A stretch of DNA of 64,000 bases. Origin: Cryomorpha sp963741985 (lineage in GTDB: Bacteria; Bacteroidota; Bacteroidia; Flavobacteriales_D; Cryomorphaceae). The position numbers and the translations under genes were made by a program. The notes under the pieces were generated by a model that worked only from the letters and a program-made list of their open reading frames with translations, did not search any database and was not told the DNA's origin. Positions 35,912 through 44,648 of the stretch are shown one piece after another (within the stretch, counting starts at the first letter, position 1; every line of letters begins with the position of its first letter). The stretch spans positions 310,001 to 374,000 of the forward strand of contig CAVUKD010000004.1 of the NCBI GenBank assembly GCA_963741985.1. The letters are read 5' to 3'.

Positions 35912-36937
35912 ATGAACGACTCAACTTTTGATTTCGATACGATTATTCTTGGCCACGGAAGTGGTGGTGAGCTTACCAACAAGCTACTCAGCCAGGGGGT
36001 ATTTCGTATCCTTGACAACCCCTATCTCAGCAGTCACCACGACGGCGCCTTTCTAAAACTCGAAGGTCGGCAAGCCTTCACCACCGACAGCTTTGTGGTA
36101 TCGCCTATCTCTTTTCCAGGAGGTAATATTGGTGATCTCGCAATCAACGGCACGGTGAATGACTTAGCAATGTGTGGTGCGATACCACAGTTCCTTTCTT
36201 TGGGTTTCATTCTTGAGGAGGGTTTGTCGGTTACTACGCTGGAAGAAATCATTCAGTCAATAGCCACCGCTTGCAAAAAAGCAGGTGTGCTTGTGGTAAC
36301 CGGAGACACCAAAGTCGTCGAACGCGGCAAGGGCGACCAGATTTTCATCAATACAACAGGTATCGGAACTGTACTTCCCAATGCAGAAATCGATATTTCC
36401 CGTGTAATGCCGGGCGATAAAATTATTCTGAGTGGAGAAATGGCCAACCACGGCATCGCGATTATGTCTAAGCGCGAAGGACTGGAGTTCGATACCACGA
36501 TCTTTAGCGATACACGCCCCCTAAATGCCCCCGTAAAAAAGCTTCTTGATAAGTTCGGCAAAGACATAAAATTTTTGCGCGATCCAACGCGGGGCGGAGT
36601 GGCTACTGTATTGAATGAAATAGCTCAGGAAGCGAAGATGGGTGTTGAGATTTTGGAAAGCAACTTGCCCTTACACCCCACAACCTCAGGCGCCTGTGAA
36701 ATGCTGGGGCTGGATCCATTATTTGTTGCTAATGAAGGGATTTTTATCGCTATTGTTTCGCCTCACATCGCAAAAGATTGCCTGAGTCTTCTGCAACAGG
36801 ACGAGGCCACTCATCAAGCTACCATTGTAGGAGAAATTGTATCCGATCATCCACAACAGGTGCTTGAACTCACGCAAATTGGTGGAAGGCGTGTAGTACC
36901 GATGCTGGCCGGTGAACAGTTGCCAAGGATTTGTTGA
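35912..36937 (+). CDS. hypE: Hydrogenase carbamoyl dehydratase HypE
   Basis: 341 residues from the ATG at 35912; a TTG at 35894 could add six residues. HypE dehydrates the thiocarbamate on its own C-terminal cysteine to thiocyanate, the source of the Fe cyanide ligands. The C-terminus PRIC ends with that cysteine, and the PurM-like ATP-binding motifs GHGSGGEL and FTTDSFVVSPI are intact. It is the last gene of the rightward operon and is convergent with hypF, 47 bases away. Confidence 0.95.
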   Translation: MNDSTFDFDTIILGHGSGGELTNKLLSQGVFRILDNPYLSSHHDGAFLKLEGRQAFTTDSFVVSPISFPGGNIGDLAINGTVNDLAMCGAIPQFLSLGFILEEGLSVTTLEEIIQSIATACKKAGVLVVTGDTKVVERGKGDQIFINTTGIGTVLPNAEIDISRVMPGDKIILSGEMANHGIAIMSKREGLEFDTTIFSDTRPLNAPVKKLLDKFGKDIKFLRDPTRGGVATVLNEIAQEAKMGVEILESNLPLHPTTSGACEMLGLDPLFVANEGIFIAIVSPHIAKDCLSLLQQDEATHQATIVGEIVSDHPQQVLELTQIGGRRVVPMLAGEQLPRIC

Positions 36938-36984
36938 TTTTCCCGATACGTTAAAATGGAGCCTAAAGAAAAGAAGAAATTATT

Positions 36985-39261
36985 TCAGACTTCAAATTTC
37001 CCTTGTGCTTTTTGCAAGGCCATTAACTGACCTAAGGCAATTCCTCCATCGTTTGGTGGAATTTTCTGGTGCCAATAGGGTTGAAATCCTTCGGCTGTCA
37101 ATCGGTCAATCGCTCGCTCGCAAAGGTATTTGTTTTGAAAACACCCGCCAGTGAGCACTACTTTAGCCTCTCCCACCTGTTTTGCAATAGCAATGATCAT
37201 TTCGACTAAGGTATTGTGGAATTTCGCGGAAATGATTCCCGGTTCTATCTTTTGATTAAGATCGTCAATAATTTCAAGGACCATCGGCTCCCAGTTGAGG
37301 ATAGAGGTTTTTGCTTTTTGCACCTGGAACGCATAGCGATCACTAACATTTTTTTCAATGGCAAATTCTAATTCCATTGCGGCCTGTCCTTCAAAGCTTA
37401 CTTTTTGCTTCAATCCGATGAGTGCCGCCACGGCATCGAATAACCTTCCGGCGCTGGAAGTGATAGGTGAGTTCAGGCCTTTGGTGAGCATTTGCTGAAA
37501 GAGCCTGAGTTCTGTTCTGTTGAAATTTTGAATCGGGATGAGTCCCTCCTTTTCAAAGGTTTCTGTACCAAAAATCTCATACAGCAGTCCTATGGCGGTT
37601 CGCGCTGGATTTTTAATAGCTGCTTCTCCACCCGGCAGTCGGAACGTTCGCAGATGTGCCACCCGTTGAAATGATTTTTCCGTTGACAGCAGGAACTCAC
37701 CGCCCCATATCGTGTTATCCATACCCAGCCCGGTGCCATCCCACGAAATACCGAGGACAGGTCCTTCGATCGAGTTATCCGCCATGCAGGCCAGCATATG
37801 CGCATAATGATGCTGGACCTTAAGAAGTGGAATTCCAAGTGCTTCCGCATATTTAGTCGACAGATATTCGGGATGAAGATCACAGGCTACAGCCCTCGGT
37901 TTTATTTCATAGAGTCGCTGAAAATCTTCAATCACCTTACGGAATCCGGCATAAGCTTCGGCGCTCTCTAAATCGCCAATATGCTGGCTGATAAAAACTT
38001 CATTATCCGAAAGGAGGGCAACCGAATTTTTAAGGTGAGCGCCAACCGCCAACAAAGGCAAAGATTTCTCTTTTATGTGCACAGGAAGAGGTGCATAGCC
38101 CCGGGCCCTTCGCAGTACTTGCTCCTTTCCGGCAACAAGGCGCACTACCGAGTCATCCACCTGGCGCATGATAGGCCGGTTGTGCATCAGAAATAGATCG
38201 GCTATGCCCGATAATCTTTGAAGCGCTTCCTGGTTGTGGATGCAGATCGGCTCATCACTGAGGTTGCCACTGGTAGCTACGATCGGAAAATTCAATTCCT
38301 TCATCAACAGATGATGCAGTGGAGAATAAGGCAACATCACTCCAAGCCAGGGATTTCCCGGAGCGACATTCCCGGCCAGGGTCATCCCAATAGTCTCTTT
38401 TTTTTCCAGCAAAACAATGGGTGCTGCTATGGACTGCAAAAGTCGTTCTTCCGGCTTTGAAATCCGGCAATCCCTTTTAACCATTTCCAAGGATGGATAC
38501 ATCACCGCAAATGGCTTTTCATGGCGGTGTTTTCTCGATCGCAAAAGCTCAACCGCTCTTTCGCTTCGGCTGTCTGCCATCAACTGAAAGCCTCCCACGC
38601 CCTTAAATGCAAGGATTTTTCCTTTTTTTATTGCCTCTGCCGCTTGCTTGAGGGCATCATCATGCGTAGCCTCCACATTACCTTGTTGATTTGTTAACAA
38701 GAGATGGGGGCCGCATACCGGGCAGGCATTCGGTTGGGCATGGAACCTCCGATTCCCGGGATCCCGATATTCATTCGCGCAATCCGGGCACATAGCAAAC
38801 CCCTTCATCGTGGTCTTGGGCCGGTCGTAGGGCAGTGATTCGATGATGGAGAAACGCGGGCCACAATTTGTGCAATTGATAAACGGATAGCGATAGCGCC
38901 TGTCATCCGTATTGAAAAGTTCTTTCAGGCAATCCGGACAGGTGGCGATGTCGGGCAGGATAAAGGCTGTTTTCTTTCCCTCTTGCCGGCTTTTGCGAAT
39001 TTCAAAACTTAAAGGACTCTTGGGTTGATGCCAGGAATATTGCAAACTATGGATTGAGGCTATTTCGGGCTTTTCCCTTTCCAGGCGCACGAGAAATTTC
39101 TCCAGACATTCAGGTGAAGCTTCTCCCTCTATGAAAACACCCTGTGCAGAATTCAGCACGTACCCGGTGATCCCCATTTCTTTTGCCAGCCCATAAACAA
39201 ACGGTCTGAAACCAACTCCTTGAACTGTTCCCAGTATTTGTATATGCAAGGCTGCATTCAT
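36985..39261 (-). CDS. hypF: Carbamoyltransferase HypF
   Basis: 758 residues from the ATG at 39261; a TTG 11 codons earlier is less likely. HypF converts carbamoyl phosphate to a carbamoyl group on HypE. Domains in order: acylphosphatase (GVGFRPFVYGLAKEMG); two zinc fingers (CPDC with CTNC, CPDC with CPVC); a YrdC-like domain (FKGVGGFQLM, VATSGNLSDEP); and a Kae1-like domain (VQHHYAHMLACMAD, LTGGCFQNKYLCE). All catalytic blocks are present. It is transcribed toward hypE and is the rightmost gene of the island; the mnmE remnant begins 113 bases upstream. Confidence 0.95.
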   Translation of the reverse strand: MNAALHIQILGTVQGVGFRPFVYGLAKEMGITGYVLNSAQGVFIEGEASPECLEKFLVRLEREKPEIASIHSLQYSWHQPKSPLSFEIRKSRQEGKKTAFILPDIATCPDCLKELFNTDDRRYRYPFINCTNCGPRFSIIESLPYDRPKTTMKGFAMCPDCANEYRDPGNRRFHAQPNACPVCGPHLLLTNQQGNVEATHDDALKQAAEAIKKGKILAFKGVGGFQLMADSRSERAVELLRSRKHRHEKPFAVMYPSLEMVKRDCRISKPEERLLQSIAAPIVLLEKKETIGMTLAGNVAPGNPWLGVMLPYSPLHHLLMKELNFPIVATSGNLSDEPICIHNQEALQRLSGIADLFLMHNRPIMRQVDDSVVRLVAGKEQVLRRARGYAPLPVHIKEKSLPLLAVGAHLKNSVALLSDNEVFISQHIGDLESAEAYAGFRKVIEDFQRLYEIKPRAVACDLHPEYLSTKYAEALGIPLLKVQHHYAHMLACMADNSIEGPVLGISWDGTGLGMDNTIWGGEFLLSTEKSFQRVAHLRTFRLPGGEAAIKNPARTAIGLLYEIFGTETFEKEGLIPIQNFNRTELRLFQQMLTKGLNSPITSSAGRLFDAVAALIGLKQKVSFEGQAAMELEFAIEKNVSDRYAFQVQKAKTSILNWEPMVLEIIDDLNQKIEPGIISAKFHNTLVEMIIAIAKQVGEAKVVLTGGCFQNKYLCERAIDRLTAEGFQPYWHQKIPPNDGGIALGQLMALQKAQGKFEV

Positions 39262-39373
39262 TTTATGTATTTTCTCCGGACTTTCCTCTGCCAACCCGAA
39301 AATACGAACTTTTTACTTCATATTCCTGCTTTTATCCCAATCTCTCGGTAGGATTGAAAAGGAAATTTCGGTC

Positions 39374-39590
39374 AAGATTACAAATAAAATTGCCTACGGG
39401 TGATGCGCGCTCTACACTAACCGACTTTCGGTGTAAAACCTTACTTATTTCAGCTATACAAGGAGCCGAGCCGGAAAATTTAAAAACGGACTTGTTGAGT
39501 AGAACAAATAGTCTCAAAACCGAGGAAGATAATGCGGTGGCAAGGAACTTGCGCCACTATCTGGCAGTCTCATAGGCCAGTGATGACCTG
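39374..39590 (+). pseudogene. Decayed fragment of mnmE (GTPase-domain end)
   Basis: Codon-by-codon alignment with mnmE residues about 350-410 needs no gaps from 39405 onward: TLLISAIQGAEPENLKTDLL matches PLFISATEGSGLDALKTELL, TNSLKTEEDNAV matches TNSLKTEGDDVV, and NLRHYLAVS matches NLRHYQALS. A TAG (39573-39575) replaces the lysine codon that follows. Further left, TNKIA matches GNKID but in another frame, so a frameshift lies near 39390-39404. Nothing of the N-terminal three quarters or the last 50 residues of MnmE is present. It is in the same orientation as the intact gene at 22.4 kb. Confidence 0.8.
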
Positions 39591-39612
39591 TTTCTAACAA
39601 TGAAAACCGTTG

Positions 39613-39849
39613 TTACACTCCACACCCTTTACCCGCGCCGTCTTTCACTCCGATTCGATTTAATATATCTTCCAATAAACACCAACGGGTGAGCGATGAC
39701 TGAAGCAAATTGGCTCCAACAAACGCCGTAAACCAAAGCCAGTTAATATTTACATAAATGGCGAGGATTATACTGATGAGAATAAAACTACCTGCTATTC
39801 CACGAACAATTCTATTGTGCATTTTCTGAGATATTTGATTGTTCCACAT
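39613..39849 (-). CDS. DUF2892 (YgaP-like) small membrane protein
   Basis: 78 residues, start overlapping the upstream P-II-like gene by 38 bases. Pattern MHNRIVRGIAGSFILISIIL, then WLWFTAFVGANLLQSSLT and RWCLLEDILNRIG, is that of DUF2892, two membrane helices often seen as the C-terminal part of YgaP with a cysteine at the membrane edge. The tail DGAGKGCGV adds another cysteine. It is the last gene of the leftward efflux operon. DUF2892 genes repeatedly occur with RND efflux sets; the role is unknown. Confidence 0.75.
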   Translation of the reverse strand: MWNNQISQKMHNRIVRGIAGSFILISIILAIYVNINWLWFTAFVGANLLQSSLTRWCLLEDILNRIGVKDGAGKGCGV

Positions 39850-40138
39850 TCAGTGAAACGATATGGATTTTAGACTGAAATTCTTGTGAGGTATTTGCAT
39901 GGTTCACTTCTTTGAAAATATTGTCCGCTATTTCGCTGGAAGCAAAAACATAAAAAATTACTGATTGGGTGGCATGGCGTTCATCACCGGCAAACCAATT
40001 GGGAACGGAGTCCGCAGATGAATGGTTTTTATAGCCTGTTATTTCATGAAAAGAAAAGGTGGCCACTTTGCATTTTTTGAGAATGTGTTTTACATCGGTC
40101 TCAAATTCACTAATCGCTGTGATGACTAAAAATTTCAT
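39812..40138 (-). CDS. P-II-like small protein of the efflux operon
   Basis: 108 residues beginning MKFLVITAISEFETDVKHIL, a beta-alpha start like that of P-II signalling proteins and DUF3240. FSFHEITGYK in the middle matches the strand before the T-loop of this fold, and VIFYVFASSEIADNIFKEV the last helix. No uridylylated tyrosine loop is evident. It lies 12 bases downstream of the RND permease gene and overlaps the next gene. Comparable small P-II-like proteins (for example CutA-like and DUF3240 members beside metal efflux pumps) are thought to sense metal or nucleotide; here that is inference. Confidence 0.6.
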   Translation of the reverse strand: MKFLVITAISEFETDVKHILKKCKVATFSFHEITGYKNHSSADSVPNWFAGDERHATQSVIFYVFASSEIADNIFKEVNHANTSQEFQSKIHIVSLNVEQSNISENAQ

Positions 40139-40150
40139 ATGCTTTTGTTT

Positions 40151-43100
40151 TTAATTGCTTTCTTCATTTAACATTTTCGCGTGAATCTTCTCCCATTTTT
40201 TGCGCTCAGTCATATAGTAAATCAGGGGAACCACGATAAGGGTTAGTAAGGTGGATACGATAGCTCCTGCGACCAGCGAAATAGCCAATCCTTGAAAAAT
40301 AGGATCAAATAAAATAATGGAAGCGCCAATTACAACCGCGCCGGTGGTCAGCATGATGGGCGTGGCGCGAACTGCTCCGGCATCTATAATCGCTCGTTCC
40401 ATAGGGATACCTTCTTTCAGCCTTATTTCTATAAAGTCTATCAGGAGCACCGAATTTCGAACCATGACTCCCGCCAGAGCAATCATTCCAATGAAAGATG
40501 TTGCCGTAAAATACGCACCCAAAATCCAATGGCCCAGTACAATCCCGACGAGAGATAGCGGAATAGCTACCATCATTACCAAAGGAGTTTTGAAATTCTG
40601 GAACCAACCTACGATCAACATATAAATCACGATAATAACCACCAGGAAGGCAGTACCCAAATCGCGAAATACTTCGAGCGTAATCTGCCATTCACCATCC
40701 CACTTCACCGTATAGTTTTGCTCGTCCTGAGGCTGCCCCATATACAACTCATTGATTGAATAGCCGCTGGGAAGCTTTATTTCTTTCAATTTTTTATTCA
40801 TTCCCAAAATAGCATACACGGGACTTTCCAGCCCTCCAGCCATATCAGCCGTTACATATACCACTCTTTTTTGATCCTTTCGGTAAATAGAAGGTTCAAG
40901 GGTTGTTTTCTGAACATGGACGATGTCACTGATCGGCACCATATTTCCCTGACGACCTTTCACATTAACATCTTCAATATCCTGTAAGCTACTTTTGTCC
41001 TGGTCATCAAGGCTTAAAACGATACCAACTGGATCGCTGGAATTTTCATCGTGTAAATTTGATACATTGTGCTCGCCAAGTAAGTAGGTAATATTTCCAA
41101 CCACCTGCGCCGGAGCCACTCCATTGAGCATTGCTTTTTCATTATCAACCACCAATTTATATTCCGTTTGCGGTGCTTCTACCCGCCAGTCGATATCCAC
41201 TACCGCATCCGTGTTTTTCAAAATATCCTGTACATCCCTGGCCACTTGGATTTGTCCTTCATAATCGGGACCGTATATTTCTGCTACCAGTGTCGAAAGA
41301 ACAGGTGGTCCAGGTGGCACTTCTACGATCTTGACATTTGCTCCATATTTTGCAGCGATTTTTTGAACTTCCGGACGCACCGTTTTTGCAATATCGTGGC
41401 TCTGCTCGGAGCGATCGCTTTTGTGCAAAAGGTTTACTTGTATATCGGCCACATTGCTCGAAGCCCGCATATCGTAATGCCTTACGAGACCGTTGAATGT
41501 AATTGGAGCGGAAGTACCCACATACGATTGATAATTAACTACTTCAGGCACAGTCGAAATGTATTGAGCGATTTCGCGCGCTACGGCATCTGTGCGTTCG
41601 AGTGTCGTTCCTTCCGGCATATCGATTACCACCTGAAATTCATTTTTATTGTCAAATGGCAGCATTTTTACCGCAACCGATTTGGTAAAAAACATTCCTA
41701 CCGATCCCAGCAAAAGCAACACAATAATGCTCAACATGGCATATCGCTTTCGCGAACTGGACAATAAAGGCATCTCCATTTTCTTATAAACTTTGTAAAT
41801 CCAGCTGGTTTCAATTCCTTTTGCCTCTTTATGCTCCTGCTCATCCTTTTCGCGAAGTAAATGATAGCCGAGATACGGCGTAATGGTCAAGGCAACGAAT
41901 AGAGACAACAGCATCGCGATTGAGGCGCCTATCGGCATCGGACTCATATATGGCCCCATCATTCCCGACACAAAGGCCATAGGCAAAATGGCCGCAATAA
42001 CCGTGAAAGTAGCCAGTATGGTTGGGTTGCCTACTTCATTTATGGCATAAATGGCGGCCTGTTTGAAAGGCAGGCGTTTCATCTTGAAATGCCGGTGCAT
42101 ATTTTCTGCAATAATGATGCTGTCATCCACCACAATACCGACTACAAAAACCAATGCAAACAGGGTAATCCGATTGAGGGTATACCCCAGCATATAATAG
42201 CTGAACAGGGTAAGTGCGAATGTAAGTGGCACCGAGAAAAACACCACCAATCCACCGCGCCATCCCATGGCAAACATTACCAAAAGGGTGACAGCTATAA
42301 TGGCCACACCGAGGTGGAGCAAGAGCTCACTCACCTTGTGCGAAGCAGTTTCTCCATAGTTGCGGCTCACTTCCACATGCATGTCATTTGGAATGAGTGT
42401 ACGTTTGAGTCCCTGAACTTTTTCCAATATTTTTTCAGAGATTTTCATAGCGTCGGCACCTTTCACTTTAGCCACCGAAATCGTTACTGCCGGGTATTCC
42501 GAAGGAGCCCCGCCATGCGCAGCCTGGTTTTTTCCATATCCAAAGGAAACATAGGTGGCAGGTGATTCAGGCCCATCTTCTACCCTCGCGATTTGCCGTA
42601 AATACACAGGCATGTTTTGATTTACACCCACCACAAGGTTTCCCACATCTTCGGCAGATCCTAAAAACTCACCGGTTGTTACCAAAAACTCTTCATCATT
42701 CTTCACAAAGCTGCCCGATTGCGAGCTGGCATTATTGGCTTTTATCATCTCGATAATTCCCAGTGCATCCACTCCGCTTTCCGCCATTTTATCTTTATCC
42801 AGAATTACCCGGAGCTGCCGGTTTCTGCCACCAATTATTTTCGTGATAGCCACATCATCCCCTTTTTTGATCTCCGAGACGAGTTCTTCAGCTACTTGCC
42901 GAATCTCAAAATCGTTGTACTGATCACTCCAAAGCGTGAGGCCCAGCACGGGCACATCATCAATAGAACGTGTTTTGACAACAGGCTGAAAAACACCCTC
43001 CGGAAACATGTCTTTGTGCTTCATCAATTCATCATAGAGATCTACATATGAGCGCTCTACATCTTCACCCACATAAAACTGAACGATGATCATTCCCATT

Positions 43101-43375
43101 CCGTTCATGGCAGAACTGTGAAGATGTTCCACACCTTTAATATTGGCAAGCACCTTTTCTAAGGGAGCTATCACACGGTTTTCCACTTCCTTGGGACTGG
43201 CGCCGGGATAGCCCACCATCACATCGGCCATAGGCACAATAATTTGTGGTTCTTCTTCCCGTGGTATAAGCGACGAGCTGTACACTCCGATTACCATCAA
43301 TCCCACCATAAGCAATATGGTAAGCTTTGAATTGATAAAGAAATGCGCAATTTTACCGGATATTCCTTCTTGCAT
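40151..43375 (-). CDS. RND-family efflux transporter inner-membrane permease
   Basis: 1074 residues, full length. Twelve transmembrane helices with two large periplasmic loops. Conserved motifs: GYPGASPKEVENRV (N-terminal loop), GIVVDDSIIIAENMHRH (helix 4 region with the proton-relay aspartates), GVMVRNSVLLIDF (helix 10). The N-terminus (IPREEEPQIIVP) and the absence of a methionine metal cluster place it nearer to a group of broad-type exporters than to CzcA/CusA, but the substrate cannot be read. Upstream lie the adaptor and the outer-membrane channel; downstream two small genes. An intergenic repeat separates it from the adaptor gene. Confidence 0.92.
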   Translation of the reverse strand: MQEGISGKIAHFFINSKLTILLMVGLMVIGVYSSSLIPREEEPQIIVPMADVMVGYPGASPKEVENRVIAPLEKVLANIKGVEHLHSSAMNGMGMIIVQFYVGEDVERSYVDLYDELMKHKDMFPEGVFQPVVKTRSIDDVPVLGLTLWSDQYNDFEIRQVAEELVSEIKKGDDVAITKIIGGRNRQLRVILDKDKMAESGVDALGIIEMIKANNASSQSGSFVKNDEEFLVTTGEFLGSAEDVGNLVVGVNQNMPVYLRQIARVEDGPESPATYVSFGYGKNQAAHGGAPSEYPAVTISVAKVKGADAMKISEKILEKVQGLKRTLIPNDMHVEVSRNYGETASHKVSELLLHLGVAIIAVTLLVMFAMGWRGGLVVFFSVPLTFALTLFSYYMLGYTLNRITLFALVFVVGIVVDDSIIIAENMHRHFKMKRLPFKQAAIYAINEVGNPTILATFTVIAAILPMAFVSGMMGPYMSPMPIGASIAMLLSLFVALTITPYLGYHLLREKDEQEHKEAKGIETSWIYKVYKKMEMPLLSSSRKRYAMLSIIVLLLLGSVGMFFTKSVAVKMLPFDNKNEFQVVIDMPEGTTLERTDAVAREIAQYISTVPEVVNYQSYVGTSAPITFNGLVRHYDMRASSNVADIQVNLLHKSDRSEQSHDIAKTVRPEVQKIAAKYGANVKIVEVPPGPPVLSTLVAEIYGPDYEGQIQVARDVQDILKNTDAVVDIDWRVEAPQTEYKLVVDNEKAMLNGVAPAQVVGNITYLLGEHNVSNLHDENSSDPVGIVLSLDDQDKSSLQDIEDVNVKGRQGNMVPISDIVHVQKTTLEPSIYRKDQKRVVYVTADMAGGLESPVYAILGMNKKLKEIKLPSGYSINELYMGQPQDEQNYTVKWDGEWQITLEVFRDLGTAFLVVIIVIYMLIVGWFQNFKTPLVMMVAIPLSLVGIVLGHWILGAYFTATSFIGMIALAGVMVRNSVLLIDFIEIRLKEGIPMERAIIDAGAVRATPIMLTTGAVVIGASIILFDPIFQGLAISLVAGAIVSTLLTLIVVPLIYYMTERKKWEKIHAKMLNEESN

Positions 43376-43397
43376 TGGATTTTTTTTTTCGTTTGGC

Positions 43398-43522
43398 GTG
43401 TCCCTGGGCCCATACGGGCACCTAAGGTGTCGGGCTATCCGCTCCTATCTTTTTTGCCGATCCATACGGACTCCTGTTGGTCGAAAGGCAAAAAAGGATA
43501 ACCGCTTCTATCCCTCACGCGG
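43398..43522. repeat. Flavobacterial-type intergenic repeat element
   Basis: GGCGTGTCCCTGGGCC, CGGGCTATCCGCTCCTATC, TTTTTTGCC ... GGCAAAAAAGGATA, ACCGCTTCTATCCCTCACGC: this succession matches the intergenic repeat I know from many flavobacterial genomes. The two arms TATCTTTTTTGCC (43446-43458) and GGCAAAAAAGGATA (43487-43500) pair in a hairpin with a 28-base loop. It sits inside the efflux operon between adaptor and permease. No second copy is visible in this window. Confidence 0.75.
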
Positions 43523-43550
43523 GTGATAATCAATCTATTTTCACTATAAA

Positions 43551-44633
43551 TTAAAAGGTAACAGCGACCCCGTTGTACAAGCGTCCGTCGGCAGATAAAA
43601 TGTAGTTTTCACCGGATTTCAAACCGGAGAGTACTTCCACTTCGTCTCCCATATCTCTCCCTGTTCGGAGCCATCTCAGTATCGCTGAATTTTCACTTCC
43701 CACTGTATACACTCCGGTGAGCTGGCCCTCGTGAATCAGAGCTTCTTTCGGTATCCATACACTCACACTTCCTTCTTCAAGATTATTTGCACTTCCATGT
43801 ATCTGCACATTGGCATACATACCTGCATAAATAGAGCTATCCGGAGCTTCCATATCAATTTTCACGACGTATTGTCCTCCTGTATTTTTTGCCGAAAGGC
43901 TTACCTCGCTCACCACTCCTTCTACCGTTTTACCGATAGATTTTAGTGAAATATCGGCTTTCATTCCTTCCTGCACATTTTTTATATCCGACTCGGAAAC
44001 CATGGCAGCTACCTCCATTTTGCCCGGAGCTTCAAGGCTCAACAAAGGCATCCCCGGATTGGCCATATCTCCTACTTTTATGAAAGTATTGGTCACAATA
44101 CCGCTAAAGGGAGCGCGGATGTTCGCATAGGAAAACTGCGCGTTGACTTCATTTTCCATTTCTCTTGCGGCGTCAAGCCCGGCTTTGGCCATCTCATACC
44201 GCGTAGTCATATCATCCAGCTCTTTTTGAGAAGCACTCTTTTTGGCAAATAAGATTTTAAAACGTTCATAATCTTTCTCTGCATTCTGAAAAGCAGCTTC
44301 GGCTTGCAAAACACCGGCCTCGGCCTGTCCTTTTTTGGCCAAAAGATCCGTATTGGAAATGCTTATCAATAAATCGCCTTTCTGCACTTTCTGCCCTGTT
44401 TTTACGGAAAGCTCCTGAACATAGCCCATCATTCGGGTACTCAGATTGGCGCTTTTCACCGCCTGAATCTGACCACTGGCCGAAATGTACTGTGTCTTTT
44501 CACCAGCAGATGCTTTCTGTACTTTTACGGCAAGGGATGGCAGGTCTGATTGGCTTTTTTCTGCTTCGTGGGCACAGCCTGTCATGAACAACAGAAAACT
44601 AAGACCCATAATGCTTTTGTGTAAATTCTTCAT
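43551..44633 (-). CDS. RND efflux periplasmic adaptor (membrane-fusion) lipoprotein
   Basis: 360 residues with a lipobox FMTGC (acylated C20). HlyD/AcrA-type layout: barrel and lipoyl halves (GYVQELSVKTGQKVQKGDLL and NIRAPFSGIVTNTFIKVGDM) around a helical hairpin with coiled-coil character (about residues 105-160), then the beta-barrel domain (MKADISLKSIGKTVEGVV). It bridges the permease and the TolC-type channel. 15 bases after the channel gene; 175 bases before the permease gene because of the repeat element. Confidence 0.9.
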   Translation of the reverse strand: MKNLHKSIMGLSFLLFMTGCAHEAEKSQSDLPSLAVKVQKASAGEKTQYISASGQIQAVKSANLSTRMMGYVQELSVKTGQKVQKGDLLISISNTDLLAKKGQAEAGVLQAEAAFQNAEKDYERFKILFAKKSASQKELDDMTTRYEMAKAGLDAAREMENEVNAQFSYANIRAPFSGIVTNTFIKVGDMANPGMPLLSLEAPGKMEVAAMVSESDIKNVQEGMKADISLKSIGKTVEGVVSEVSLSAKNTGGQYVVKIDMEAPDSSIYAGMYANVQIHGSANNLEEGSVSVWIPKEALIHEGQLTGVYTVGSENSAILRWLRTGRDMGDEVEVLSGLKSGENYILSADGRLYNGVAVTF

Positions 44634-44648
44634 ATTGCTAACCGGTTA

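Noticed and set aside
41168..41767. 199-codon frame antisense to the RND permease
   Set aside because: Composition is that of a reverse-strand shadow and it lies entirely inside the permease gene.
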